From positions 1,116,001-1,180,000 of the forward strand of contig PMSI01000001.1 of assembly GCA_003168375.1 (NCBI GenBank): a DNA stretch of 64,000 bases. The letters are read 5' to 3'. The notes under the pieces were generated by a model. It was not told the DNA's origin, ran no database searches, and saw only the letters and a list, made by a program, of their open reading frames with translations. Both the position numbers and the translations under genes were made by a program. Shown piece by piece: positions 34,670-42,832 of this stretch (the stretch's first letter is position 1; every line of letters starts with the position of its first letter). This stretch comes from Vulcanimicrobiota bacterium (lineage in GTDB: Bacteria > Vulcanimicrobiota > Vulcanimicrobiia > Vulcanimicrobiales > Vulcanimicrobiaceae).

Positions 34670-35044
34670 CTACGGCTCTCGGACGACGACGGTGCCTTTC
34701 ATCGTCGCGTGGTACGCGCAGACATACGCGTACGTGCCGGCCTTGTCGAACGTGTGCGTCCAGCTCTGGCCTTTGTCGAGGTTGCCGCTGTCGAACGACT
34801 TGTCGACGGCGGTGACCGTGTGCGGGGTGTCGTCGTCCTGGACGAAGCGCACGGTCTGGCCCGCGTTGATCGTCACCTTGTCGGGGACGAAGGCGAAGTT
34901 CTTCACGTGCACGATCGAGACGGGCGAGGCGGCCGGCGCGGGCGCCATGGCCGGCACCGGCGTGGGCGGATCGCCGTACTGGGCGAGGGCTACGCCGCCG
35001 CCGAGGGCCAAAGCGACGCCTAGCGAGAGAACGAATCTGCGCAT
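34670..35044 (-). CDS. Plastocyanin-like cupredoxin
   Basis: This 124-residue periplasmic blue copper protein has a signal peptide (LSLGVALALGGGVALA) and then a single cupredoxin domain. The copper ligands are visible: His in DDTPHTV, then Cys, His and Met in the YVCAYHATMKG loop. It resembles the amicyanin/plastocyanin type that carries electrons between periplasmic partners. The neighbouring gene encodes another secreted protein. A link to the PQQ dehydrogenase or cytochrome c genes of this window is possible but is only inference. Confidence 0.88.
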   Translation of the reverse strand: MRRFVLSLGVALALGGGVALAQYGDPPTPVPAMAPAPAASPVSIVHVKNFAFVPDKVTINAGQTVRFVQDDDTPHTVTAVDKSFDSGNLDKGQSWTHTFDKAGTYAYVCAYHATMKGTVVVREP

Positions 35045-35091
35045 GCCCCTTTAACGCCGCCCGGGCGCGCAAGGTTCGGGCCCGGTTTCGG

Positions 35092-35598
35092 CTAGAGTGG
35101 TACTTGGGTCAGCGTTGCGGTACGCGCCGGCTCGGTGGTCGTGCGCGGTGGTTTCGTCGTCGCATCGTACACGGTCGTCGCCTTGAGATCGATCTGCAGC
35201 GTGCTGTGTGCGGGATCGACCGTCAGAACGGCCTCGGCGTCGGCGTGCCGCATGAGGCGGGGACGCGCGACGTTGTACGTCCCCGCAGCATAGTCGGCCA
35301 TGATGAAGCTGCACGCATATCCGTACGACGCGCCGGTCGCGGACCGGCGCGTCGGGCAGGTCAGGCTGGAAGACCTCGTCACCGGGTGTCCTTTGGTGCC
35401 GAAGAGTCTGAACCAGGCATAATCCCGGGGTGCCTGCAGAACGTAATTCGTACCGCCCCTATCCTTGAACGCGATGAAGTTCACCGCGTCCCCGGCCATC
35501 GCGGGCCCGGCGACCGGGGCCTGCGGCGATCCGTTCGCGGCGACGGCGAGCCCGATCGCGATCGCTCCGGCAACGGCTGCCAACCATCGTCCGCGCAT
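35092..35598 (-). CDS. Secreted protein of unknown function
   Basis: This 168-residue protein starts at ATG 35598 (MRGRWLAAVAGAIAIGLAVAANG), giving a clear Sec signal. The mature region contains NFIAFKDRGGTNYVLQAPRDYAWFRLFG and a CPTRRSATGASYGYACSF pair of Cys that may form a disulfide. No family recognised. The upstream gap to the divergent 2-oxoglutarate dehydrogenase gene is about 190 bp and holds a partial copy of the dispersed repeat. Confidence 0.6.
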   Translation of the reverse strand: MRGRWLAAVAGAIAIGLAVAANGSPQAPVAGPAMAGDAVNFIAFKDRGGTNYVLQAPRDYAWFRLFGTKGHPVTRSSSLTCPTRRSATGASYGYACSFIMADYAAGTYNVARPRLMRHADAEAVLTVDPAHSTLQIDLKATTVYDATTKPPRTTTEPARTATLTQVPL

Positions 35599-35788
35599 CA
35601 ACGCCCGCCTGGTTGGCAAGAGAGCACGAGGGCCGGGAGGCGCAAATTCCCATCGGCTTCCGGTGGTTGTATCATTCTGTAGTCATCCCTAACTCCGCAG
35701 TCACCCTGAGCGGTGGGGAGGCCGCGGCTTCGGCCGAGCCCGAATTGTGCTGTTACCCGCGTATGGCGAACCCGCTCCGGAGATCTCT

Positions 35789-38700
35789 TTGCAAACGCTC
35801 GTGAACGTCACCCTGCCCGAGATGGGCGAGTCGGTCAGCGAAGGCTCGATCGTCGAGTGGCGCAAGAAGGTCGGTGACTGGGTCGACGAGGGCGACACCA
35901 TCGTCGACATCACGACCGACAAAGTCGACGTCGAGGTCCCCTCGACCGCGAGCGGCATCATCACGGCCCTCCACGGCGACGAAGGCGCCACCATCAACGT
36001 CGGCAGCGTCCTAGCCGAGATCGACACAACCGCCCGGAAAGCCGAAGCCGCCGCCGCCGGCCCGAAGCCCGAAGCCGCGGGTGCCGGCGCGTCCGCCGAT
36101 GTCACCCTGACCCTGTCGAAGGGCGAACCCACCCTCGTCACGCCGGCCAGCTACGGCGCCCCCGACGCGCCGACCCCGCCGCCCGAGCGACGCGAGACGA
36201 ACGGCAAGCCCTCCGGCGTCCTCTCCCACCACGCCCGCCGGCTGGTCGACCGCCTCCACATCGATCCCGCGAAGCTCACCGGCACCGGCCCCGACGGCCT
36301 GGTCCTGCGCGAAGACGTCGAAGCCGCCGTCGCCTCCGGCAAAATCGCCTTCACCGGTACCCTGGGCTCGGCGTCCTCAGATGTCACCCTGACCCTTCGA
36401 CAGGCTCAGGGTGACTCGAAGGGTGGCGTAGCGTACCCGCCGCTCCCGGCCGAAGCGAAGGTCACCGACCTCAAGGGCTCCGTCGCGACGCTGGCGTCGT
36501 ACATGGAGCAGTCGCTCTCGATCCCGGTCGCGACCTCGTTCCGCACGCTGCACGTCGGCACGATGGAGCAGCGCCGTGCCGAGCTGACCGCTGCGATGAA
36601 GCAGACCGGCCGCACCGAGAAGGTCTCGTTCACCCACCTCATCGCGTTCGCGCTCGTGCGCGCCGCGACGGAACAGCCCGCGATCACCGCGTCGTTCCGC
36701 CGCGTCGACGGCAAGCCGCAGAAGATCGAAGCCGGGATCCACCTCGGCCTCGCGGTCGACGCGCAGAAGAAAGACGGTTCGCGCTTCCTGGTCGTGCCGG
36801 TGCTGAAGAACGCCGGTGCGCTCGACTTCGCCGCGTTCCGCACCGCGTACGAAGAGCTGGTCGCCAAAGCGCGCGACAACAAGCTCTCGGTCGAAGAACA
36901 GACCGGCGCGTCGTTCACGCTGACCAACCCCGGCGGGATCGGCACCGTCGCCTCGGTTCCTCGCCTGATGGTCGGACAGGGCGCGATCATCGCCGCCGGT
37001 GCGATCGCGTTTCCGCCCGGCTTCGCGCACGCGTCGCGCTCGACGCTCGAACAGCTCGGCGTCGAGAAAGTGATGACGCTGACCTCGACGTACGATCACC
37101 GCGTCATCCAAGGCGCGCAGTCGGGCGAGTACCTGCGCCGCGTCGACGCGCTGCTCGGCGGCGCCGACGAGTTCTACGAGACGATCTTCTCGCACATGGG
37201 CGTGAGCGCCAACGTGCGCGGCGTCGCGACCAGCGCGAACGGTGCCGCGCCGACGCTGCGCGAACACGCGGAGCCGGTCACCGCCGACATCCCCGGCGTC
37301 CCGTCGGAAGAGATGCTGCGCGCGATTGCCGCCGGGATGGCGGTCGTCTCGGCGTATCGCCGCCACGGCCACCTCGGCGCGAACCTCGACCCGCTCGGCA
37401 CCAAGCCCCCGAACGATCCGTCGCTCGACCCCGCGACGTACAACCTCACGCCGGCGATGATGCAAGCGATCCCGGCGTCGATCCTCAACGTGAAGCTGCC
37501 GGGCCGCACGCTTGCCGACGTGCTGCCGAAGCTGCGCGAGACGTACAGCTCGACGATCGCCTACGAGATCGAGCACATCTCGAACACGCAGCAGCGCGAG
37601 TGGCTGCGCGACTACATCGAGACCGGCAAGCACAAGACGCCGCTCACGCCGCAGCGCCGCGTGCAGCTGCTCCAGCGCCTGACCAAGGTCGAGACGATGG
37701 AGCGCTATTTCCGCAAGCAGTTCATGTCGCAGAAGACCTTCTCGATCGAAGGGCTTGACGTGATGGTGCCGATGCTCGAGGAGACGATCTCGATGCTGGC
37801 CGAGGACGGCACGAAGACCGTCGTGCTCGGGATGGCGCATCGCGGCCGCCTCTCGACGATCGCGCACGTGGTGAACCGTCCGTACGAAGAGCTGCTCAAA
37901 GAGTTCGAGTCGGCCGCGCTGCGCGAAGAAGCACCGCAGGACGACGACGACGCGACCGGTGACGTGAAGTACCACCACGGCGCGCACGGCGAGTACGTGA
38001 CGCCGGTCGGGACGAAGATCACCGTCGAACTCGCCAGTAACCCCTCGCACCTGGAAGCGGTGGACGGCGTCGTCGAGGGGATGACGCGTTGCCTGCAGAC
38101 CGATCACAGCGTCAACCCCGCGACGCTCAACCACGAAGTCGCGGCGCCGATCCTCATCCACGGCGACGCCGCATTCGCCGCGCAAGGCGTGGTGGCGGAA
38201 GTCCTCAACCTGCAGGGTCTCGCCGGCTACAAGACCGGCGGCACGATTCACATCATCTCGAACAACCAAGTCGGTTTCACGACCGATCCCGGCGAAGCGC
38301 GCTCGACGCGCTACGCCTCGGACCTCGCGAAAGGCTACGACCTGCCGATCGTGCACGTCAACGCCGACGACGTCGACGCGTGCATCGCCGCGGTGCACCT
38401 CGCGATCGACTACCGCCGCAAGTTCGAGCGCGACGTGGTGGTCGACCTGATCGGTTACCGCCGCTTCGGCCACAACGAGCAGGACGAGCCCGCGTACACG
38501 CAGCCGCGCCAAACCGAGCTCATCAAGCAGCACCCAACCGTGCGCGAGCTCTATGCCGCGCAACTCGTTGCGCAGGGCGTGCTGACGAACGAACAGGTCA
38601 AGGAGCTGCAGGACACCGCGACGGCCCGCATCGCCGAGGCGCACAAGAGCGTGAAGTCCGGCGAGTACCAGGCGACAATGATCAACGCCGCCGTCTCCGG

Positions 38701-39898
38701 GAACGTCACGGCGCCCGCGCCCGACACACGCGTCGAAAAGAAGCGCCTGCTGAAATGGGCCGACGATGTGGTACGTGCCCCCGACGGTTTCGCGCTGAAC
38801 AAGAAGCTGGCGCAGCAGTTCCAGAAGCGCACGGCGGCGCTGCGCGAGAGCGGCGAAGTGGACTGGGGCCTGTCGGAAGCGCTCGCGTTCGCCTCGCTGC
38901 TGACCGAAGGGACGCCGATTCGCCTCACCGGCCAGGACACCGAGCGCGGCACGTTCTCGCACCGCCACGCAGCGCTGCACGACGCCCGCACGAACGCGAA
39001 GCACGTGCCGCTACAGCATCTTCAGGGTGCGAAGGCGTCGTTCGAGATCCACAACTCGCCGCTGAGCGAGTACGCGTGCCTCGGGTTCGAGTACGGCTAC
39101 GGCTTCGAAATCCCGAACGCGCTCGTGCTCTGGGAAGCCCAGTTCGGCGACTTCAACAACGGCGCACAGATCATCATCGACCAGTTCATCGCCGCAGGCG
39201 CCGCCAAGTGGGGCCAGCAGACGCGCCTGACGCTGCTGTTGCCGCACGGCTACGAAGGCGCGGGACCGGAACACTCGAGCGCGCGGCTCGAGCGGTTCTT
39301 GCAGCTGTCGGCTGAGGGCAATATCCGGGTCGCGAACTGCTCGACCGCGGCGCAGTACTTCCACTTGCTGCGCGCGCAGGCGAAGGCGAAGCAGGCCTAT
39401 CCGCTGGTGGTCATGACGCCGAAGTCGCTGCTGCGGAACCGGGCCGCGTACGGCACGATCGACGAACTCGCGAAGGGAACGTTCCGCGAACTCATCGACG
39501 ACCCGCGTTACGAGAAGGGCGACAAGTCCGGGATCGAGCGCGTGCTGCTCTGCAGCGGCCACATCTACTACGACCTGATCGCGAGCCCGCTCTACGAGCA
39601 GGCGAAGAAGACGGCGATCGTCCGCGTGGAGCTGCTCAGCCCGCTCCCCCACGCCGAGATCCTCCGCACGATCGCGAGCTACACGAGCGCGAAGGAAGTC
39701 ATCTGGGTCCAAGAAGAGCCGAAGAACATGGGCGCCCGAGCCCACGTCCGCCGTCGCCTCGTCGAGCGGCTCCCGAAGCCCCTAACCGACATCGACTACG
39801 TCGGCCGATCCTATCGCGCAAGCCCGTCCGAGGGCTACCCGGGGGCGCATGCAGTGGAGCAGGAGCGGATTGTTCGGGAAGCGCTTGCGGAGACGTAG
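35789..39898 (+). CDS. kgd: Single-chain 2-oxoglutarate dehydrogenase: lipoyl, PSBD, E2 and E1 domains fused
   Basis: This 1369-residue enzyme catalyses oxidative decarboxylation of 2-oxoglutarate to succinyl-CoA in the TCA cycle, with E3 (Lpd) from elsewhere. It has a lipoyl domain (about 4-80, lipoylated Lys45 in TTDKVDVEV), an E3-binding domain (SHHARRLVDRLHIDPAKL, about 145-185), an E2 acyltransferase (about 220-450, DHRVIQG) and a ThDP E1 (from about 490, GMAHRGRLSTIAHV and HIISNNQVGFTT). Actinobacterial KGD/OdhA has E2-E1 fused but lacks the lipoyl and PSBD domains. TTG 35789 is chosen, with GGAG 6 nt upstream; GTG 35801 is too far from it. Two linkers contain dispersed-repeat copies (36101-36123, 36383-36415). 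Confidence 0.9.
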   Translation: MQTLVNVTLPEMGESVSEGSIVEWRKKVGDWVDEGDTIVDITTDKVDVEVPSTASGIITALHGDEGATINVGSVLAEIDTTARKAEAAAAGPKPEAAGAGASADVTLTLSKGEPTLVTPASYGAPDAPTPPPERRETNGKPSGVLSHHARRLVDRLHIDPAKLTGTGPDGLVLREDVEAAVASGKIAFTGTLGSASSDVTLTLRQAQGDSKGGVAYPPLPAEAKVTDLKGSVATLASYMEQSLSIPVATSFRTLHVGTMEQRRAELTAAMKQTGRTEKVSFTHLIAFALVRAATEQPAITASFRRVDGKPQKIEAGIHLGLAVDAQKKDGSRFLVVPVLKNAGALDFAAFRTAYEELVAKARDNKLSVEEQTGASFTLTNPGGIGTVASVPRLMVGQGAIIAAGAIAFPPGFAHASRSTLEQLGVEKVMTLTSTYDHRVIQGAQSGEYLRRVDALLGGADEFYETIFSHMGVSANVRGVATSANGAAPTLREHAEPVTADIPGVPSEEMLRAIAAGMAVVSAYRRHGHLGANLDPLGTKPPNDPSLDPATYNLTPAMMQAIPASILNVKLPGRTLADVLPKLRETYSSTIAYEIEHISNTQQREWLRDYIETGKHKTPLTPQRRVQLLQRLTKVETMERYFRKQFMSQKTFSIEGLDVMVPMLEETISMLAEDGTKTVVLGMAHRGRLSTIAHVVNRPYEELLKEFESAALREEAPQDDDDATGDVKYHHGAHGEYVTPVGTKITVELASNPSHLEAVDGVVEGMTRCLQTDHSVNPATLNHEVAAPILIHGDAAFAAQGVVAEVLNLQGLAGYKTGGTIHIISNNQVGFTTDPGEARSTRYASDLAKGYDLPIVHVNADDVDACIAAVHLAIDYRRKFERDVVVDLIGYRRFGHNEQDEPAYTQPRQTELIKQHPTVRELYAAQLVAQGVLTNEQVKELQDTATARIAEAHKSVKSGEYQATMINAAVSGNVTAPAPDTRVEKKRLLKWADDVVRAPDGFALNKKLAQQFQKRTAALRESGEVDWGLSEALAFASLLTEGTPIRLTGQDTERGTFSHRHAALHDARTNAKHVPLQHLQGAKASFEIHNSPLSEYACLGFEYGYGFEIPNALVLWEAQFGDFNNGAQIIIDQFIAAGAAKWGQQTRLTLLLPHGYEGAGPEHSSARLERFLQLSAEGNIRVANCSTAAQYFHLLRAQAKAKQAYPLVVMTPKSLLRNRAAYGTIDELAKGTFRELIDDPRYEKGDKSGIERVLLCSGHIYYDLIASPLYEQAKKTAIVRVELLSPLPHAEILRTIASYTSAKEVIWVQEEPKNMGARAHVRRRLVERLPKPLTDIDYVGRSYRASPSEGYPGAHAVEQERIVREALAET
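36101..36123. repeat. Dispersed repeat copy inside the 2-oxoglutarate dehydrogenase gene (first)
   Basis: GTCACCCTGACCCTGTCGAAGGG lies in frame in the linker between the lipoyl and E3-binding domains, encoding DVTLTLSKG. It matches the intergenic element seen at 5391-5448 in reverse orientation. Confidence 0.8.
36383..36415. repeat. Inverted pair of dispersed repeats inside the 2-oxoglutarate dehydrogenase gene (second)
   Basis: GTCACCCTGA ... TCAGGGTGAC form a perfect 10-bp inverted repeat around CCCTTCGACAGGC, in frame between the E3-binding and E2 domains. It encodes DVTLTLRQAQGD. This is the same element as the intergenic copies, in an arrangement that can form a hairpin in mRNA. Confidence 0.85.
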
Positions 39899-39946
39899 CC
39901 CGTCACTCTGCAGACGGCTCGCCCAGAGGCGCTAACTGGTGTGCTA

Positions 39947-40291
39947 TTAGGACTGTCGTCTGAGTTCACACTTTGCGGTCCTATTGACCGGTTTGATGTT
40001 TGCGACCAGGCGCGCGGCCGGGCCGTGTAATGCGTCGTACATGTCGACGGTCAGTTGCATGCGCAGCCATGACTCTGCCTTCATCCCGAGGGCTCGTTCG
40101 AGACGCAGCGCGGTATCCATCGTGATTGGCCGCTTGCCGTGGATGATCTCCGACAGTCGCGCCGCCGTCACGCCGATGCGCTTGGCAAAAGCGGCTTGCG
40201 TGATCTGAAGCGGCTCAAGGAACTCGCGCAACAGGATCTCCCCGGGTGGTACCGGGCGGCGATGCGTCGGGATGGTCAACGGGCGATTCAT
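39947..40291 (-). CDS. higA: HigA-family antitoxin (module 1)
   Basis: This 114-residue XRE-type antitoxin has the HigA signature: HRRPVPPGEILLREFLEPLQITQAAFAKRIGVTAARLSEIIHGKRPITMDTALRLERAL. It binds its toxin and, through the helix-turn-helix, the operator upstream of the operon. ATG 40291 lies 10 bp after the toxin stop. The toxin-first order is the usual HigBA layout. A related module is at 58335-59024. Confidence 0.9.
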   Translation of the reverse strand: MNRPLTIPTHRRPVPPGEILLREFLEPLQITQAAFAKRIGVTAARLSEIIHGKRPITMDTALRLERALGMKAESWLRMQLTVDMYDALHGPAARLVANIKPVNRTAKCELRRQS

Positions 40292-40301
40292 GCTGACGCT
40301 C

Positions 40302-40589
40302 CTAATGATAGTCGACGATTTCAACGTGGGTCGGTCCGGTGGCCGTCCAGCGGAAGCAGATCCGGTACTGATCGTTGATGCGAATTGAGTATTGCCCGCT
40401 CCGTGTACCGCGAAGACGCTCGAGACGATTCCCCGGCGGCATGCGCAACTGATCGAGGCTGACTGCGGCGTCCAACAGAGTTAGCTTGTCGAGCGCCTTC
40501 TGCCGAAGGGACGCTGGAACGAGCCGCCGCGCTCCCCCGGAATCGACGCCATTGTAGAGATCGGCGGTCGCGCGATCGGCGAAGTCCAA
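40302..40589 (-). CDS. higB: HigB-family RelE-like mRNA interferase toxin (module 1)
   Basis: This is a 95-residue RelE/HigB toxin with SLRQKALDKLTLLDAAVSLDQLRMPPGNRLERL and the C-terminal QYSIRINDQYRICFRW ... HVEIVDYH. These match the family's RNA-binding strands, and the basic Arg/Tyr residues of the ribosome-dependent site are present. The TTG at 40589 is only 7 nt from the predicted -10 box, so the transcript may be leaderless. The protein degrades mRNA when not neutralised by HigA. Confidence 0.85.
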   Translation of the reverse strand: MDFADRATADLYNGVDSGGARRLVPASLRQKALDKLTLLDAAVSLDQLRMPPGNRLERLRGTRSGQYSIRINDQYRICFRWTATGPTHVEIVDYH

Positions 40590-40596
40590 CCTCAGG

Positions 40597-40632
40597 ATCT
40601 TATCATATTACGATATTATCGTCAAACGATAA
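40597..40632 (-). promoter_or_regulatory. HigBA promoter with overlapping operator palindromes (module 1)
   Basis: On the minus strand TTGACG (40625-40620) and TAAGAT (40602-40597) are 17 bp apart. TTATCGT-CAA-ACGATAA (40616-40632, plus-strand reading) is a perfect 7-bp inverted repeat across the -35, and ACGATA-T-TATCGT (40610-40622) overlaps it inside the spacer. HigA binding here would block RNA polymerase, giving autoregulation. Confidence 0.75.
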
Positions 40633-40673
40633 GGCATCCGTCGGCCCGGCCTGTCGTCGGCCAACGAAAACGT

Positions 40674-40695
40674 CCTTCGACAAGCTCAGGATGAC
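40674..40695. repeat. Dispersed repeat copy upstream of HigBA module 1
   Basis: CCTTCGACAAGCTCAGGATGAC lies between the HigBA operator and the end of the GGDEF-EAL gene. It differs from the others at one position (GGAT for GGGT). Confidence 0.85.
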
Positions 40696-40804
40696 AAAGT
40701 ATGCGTCACGGTCGGATGGCTCCGATTTAGGCACGCAGTCGGGTTAACATTCCCGCTTTTTCCTCGATCCCGCCACGCGCGCCGCCCTCTAGTCTCGCCT
40801 ACGG

Positions 40805-42832
40805 CTACGCCACGTTTTCCAACGACAACGACGGCATTCCAGCATCCACGACGTCGCCGAACTCTGCGGCCGACATTGCGGCGCCGAAGTAGGTGCCTTG
40901 TGCGGCGTCGCACTGGAGGGGGGCAAGCGCTGCTCGTTGTGCTTCGTTTTCGACGCCGGCTGCGATGACGCGTGCGTTGAGGCCGTGTACGACGTGCACG
41001 ATTGCCGAGGTGATGACTCTGTCGGATTCGTTCGCCAGGAAACCCCGAACGAGCGACCGATCCAGCTTCACCGTGTCGAACTCGCACGACCGGAGAACCG
41101 CTAGTGCGTTGAAGCCGGTTCCGAAATTGCCGAGGGTCACGCGAACGCCGAGCGCGCGTACCTCGCGAATCTTGCGGGCGGCGTCGCGAAGATCGCCTTG
41201 TGCGATCTCGGTCAGCACGAGTTCCAGCATCGTCGGGTCGAGGCCGGCATCCTCGAACGCCGACCGGACGCCCTTGGTGAACTCGGGATGCGCGATCGAG
41301 TGCGTGGAGACGTTGACCGCGACGGTCAGCGGACGGCCCTCGCGCGCCCACGCGGCATTCTGCCGGCACGCTTCGCGCAGCACGAAGGTGTCGAGCGGGA
41401 CGACAAGGCCGGTCTGTTCCGCCATCGGGATGAATGCCGACGCCGTGAGCACTGTGTCCCAGCGCGGCCACCGCGCGAGCGCTTCGGTGCCGATGATGCG
41501 GCCGTCGATCGCGACGAGCGGCACGTAGTGAACGAGAAGCTCGTCGTTGCTCAGCGCGTTGCGCAGGTCGGTCTCGAGATTGAACTGGCGCACCAACGAG
41601 TCGTGCATCGACGCCTCGAAGAGGCGGTACGAACCGGACTGAAGCCGTTTCGCCTGATACATCGCGGTGTCGGCGTTGCGCAGCAGCGTCTCGCCGTCGG
41701 TGCCGTCGACCGGGAAGCGGGCGACGCCGATGCTGAGGCTCATGCACAGCGTGCGGCCACCCACCTGGAGGGGCTCGCGAAAGGCGTCGACGATCCGCTG
41801 GGCGGCCGCGGCCGCATCGACGGTGATCGGATCTTCGAGCAGGATCACGAACTCGTCGCCGCCGGTGCGCGCCACCTCGTCCTCCGCCCGCGTCAACGCG
41901 CGTAGGCGCTGCGCGACGCTCTGTAGGAGCAGGTCGCCCACCGAGTGGCCCAGCGTGTCGTTGATCTCTTTGAAACCGTCGAGGTCGATGAAGAGGATCG
42001 CCAGCTCTGACTTGCGCCACTTGGCCGCGGAGCACGCGGCGCCGAGCCGCTCGTTCAAGAGCATTCGGTTCGCCAGGCCCGTGAGCGCATCGGACCGGGC
42101 GCTGAGAGCGAGCCGCTCGGAAGCCTCTTTGCGCTCCGTGATGTCGAGGCACGTCCCTACGAGCCGGACCGGCTTCCCGGCACTGTCGTCCTCGCGCGCG
42201 ACGAGCAGCTCCAACCAATGCATGGTCTTGTCGCTGCGGATGCTGCGGTACTCGATGCGGTTCACGGTGCCCGTGTTGATGGTGTGGTTGAGATCTGCGA
42301 GGACGCGCGCACGATCCTCGGGATGCACGTGCCGTTTGACGATGTCGTAGCCTGATCCCGGAGACGTCGCGTTCGGCGGCTTCGGAACGCGGGCTTGCAC
42401 CCACATTTCGTCCGACCAGGTGATCACGTCTGTCGCCAAGTCGGTCGACCAGTGACCGAAATTGACGAGCCGGTGCACGCGCGAGAGGGCACTGGCCGAG
42501 TCATGTCGCACTCGCTCAGCTCGGACGCGCTCCGTCGCATCGCTCGTGAGCAGAATCGATGCCGGGACGCCATCCCAGGTGACGTCGAACACCGTCTCGT
42601 CGGCATCGAATTCCGACCCGTCCTTGCGACGATGCACCGTGGTCGTCGTGCTTCGCGCATCGGCAGCGACGCGGTCCGTGACCGACGACGCGTGGGCCGG
42701 CGCGCAGAAGCTCTCCGCAGGCTGCCCGATGATCTCCACGCGAGAATAGCCATAGGTGCTCAGGGCGGCCTCGTTGACCCAGATGCAGCGGTGGCTCGCT
42801 GAGTTGAAGACGATGACGGAATTGCCGTTCAC
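40805..42832 (-). CDS. PAS-GGDEF-EAL protein, predicted diguanylate cyclase (degenerate EAL)
   Basis: This is a 675-residue cytoplasmic protein with an N-terminal PAS domain (about 10-100), a second PAS/PAC domain (about 120-230, ending GTCLDITERK), GGDEF (about 240-400) and EAL (about 410-660). The GGDEF is intact: FIDLDGFKEIND supplies the metal Asp, RTGGDEF the active loop, and RAED five residues before it an RxxD inhibitory site. The EAL keeps EALARW but the metal-binding DDFGTGY is changed to GNFGTGF and the late AEGVE Glu is replaced (AAGVE). It is therefore predicted to synthesise c-di-GMP only. It overlaps the upstream gene by GTGA. Confidence 0.88.
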   Translation of the reverse strand: MNGNSVIVFNSASHRCIWVNEAALSTYGYSRVEIIGQPAESFCAPAHASSVTDRVAADARSTTTTVHRRKDGSEFDADETVFDVTWDGVPASILLTSDATERVRAERVRHDSASALSRVHRLVNFGHWSTDLATDVITWSDEMWVQARVPKPPNATSPGSGYDIVKRHVHPEDRARVLADLNHTINTGTVNRIEYRSIRSDKTMHWLELLVAREDDSAGKPVRLVGTCLDITERKEASERLALSARSDALTGLANRMLLNERLGAACSAAKWRKSELAILFIDLDGFKEINDTLGHSVGDLLLQSVAQRLRALTRAEDEVARTGGDEFVILLEDPITVDAAAAAQRIVDAFREPLQVGGRTLCMSLSIGVARFPVDGTDGETLLRNADTAMYQAKRLQSGSYRLFEASMHDSLVRQFNLETDLRNALSNDELLVHYVPLVAIDGRIIGTEALARWPRWDTVLTASAFIPMAEQTGLVVPLDTFVLREACRQNAAWAREGRPLTVAVNVSTHSIAHPEFTKGVRSAFEDAGLDPTMLELVLTEIAQGDLRDAARKIREVRALGVRVTLGNFGTGFNALAVLRSCEFDTVKLDRSLVRGFLANESDRVITSAIVHVVHGLNARVIAAGVENEAQRAALAPLQCDAAQGTYFGAAMSAAEFGDVVDAGMPSLSLENVA

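Noticed and set aside
36377-39004. An 875-codon open frame on the minus strand
   Set aside because: It is opposite the 2-oxoglutarate dehydrogenase gene and has the Arg/Val-rich composition typical of high-GC shadow frames.
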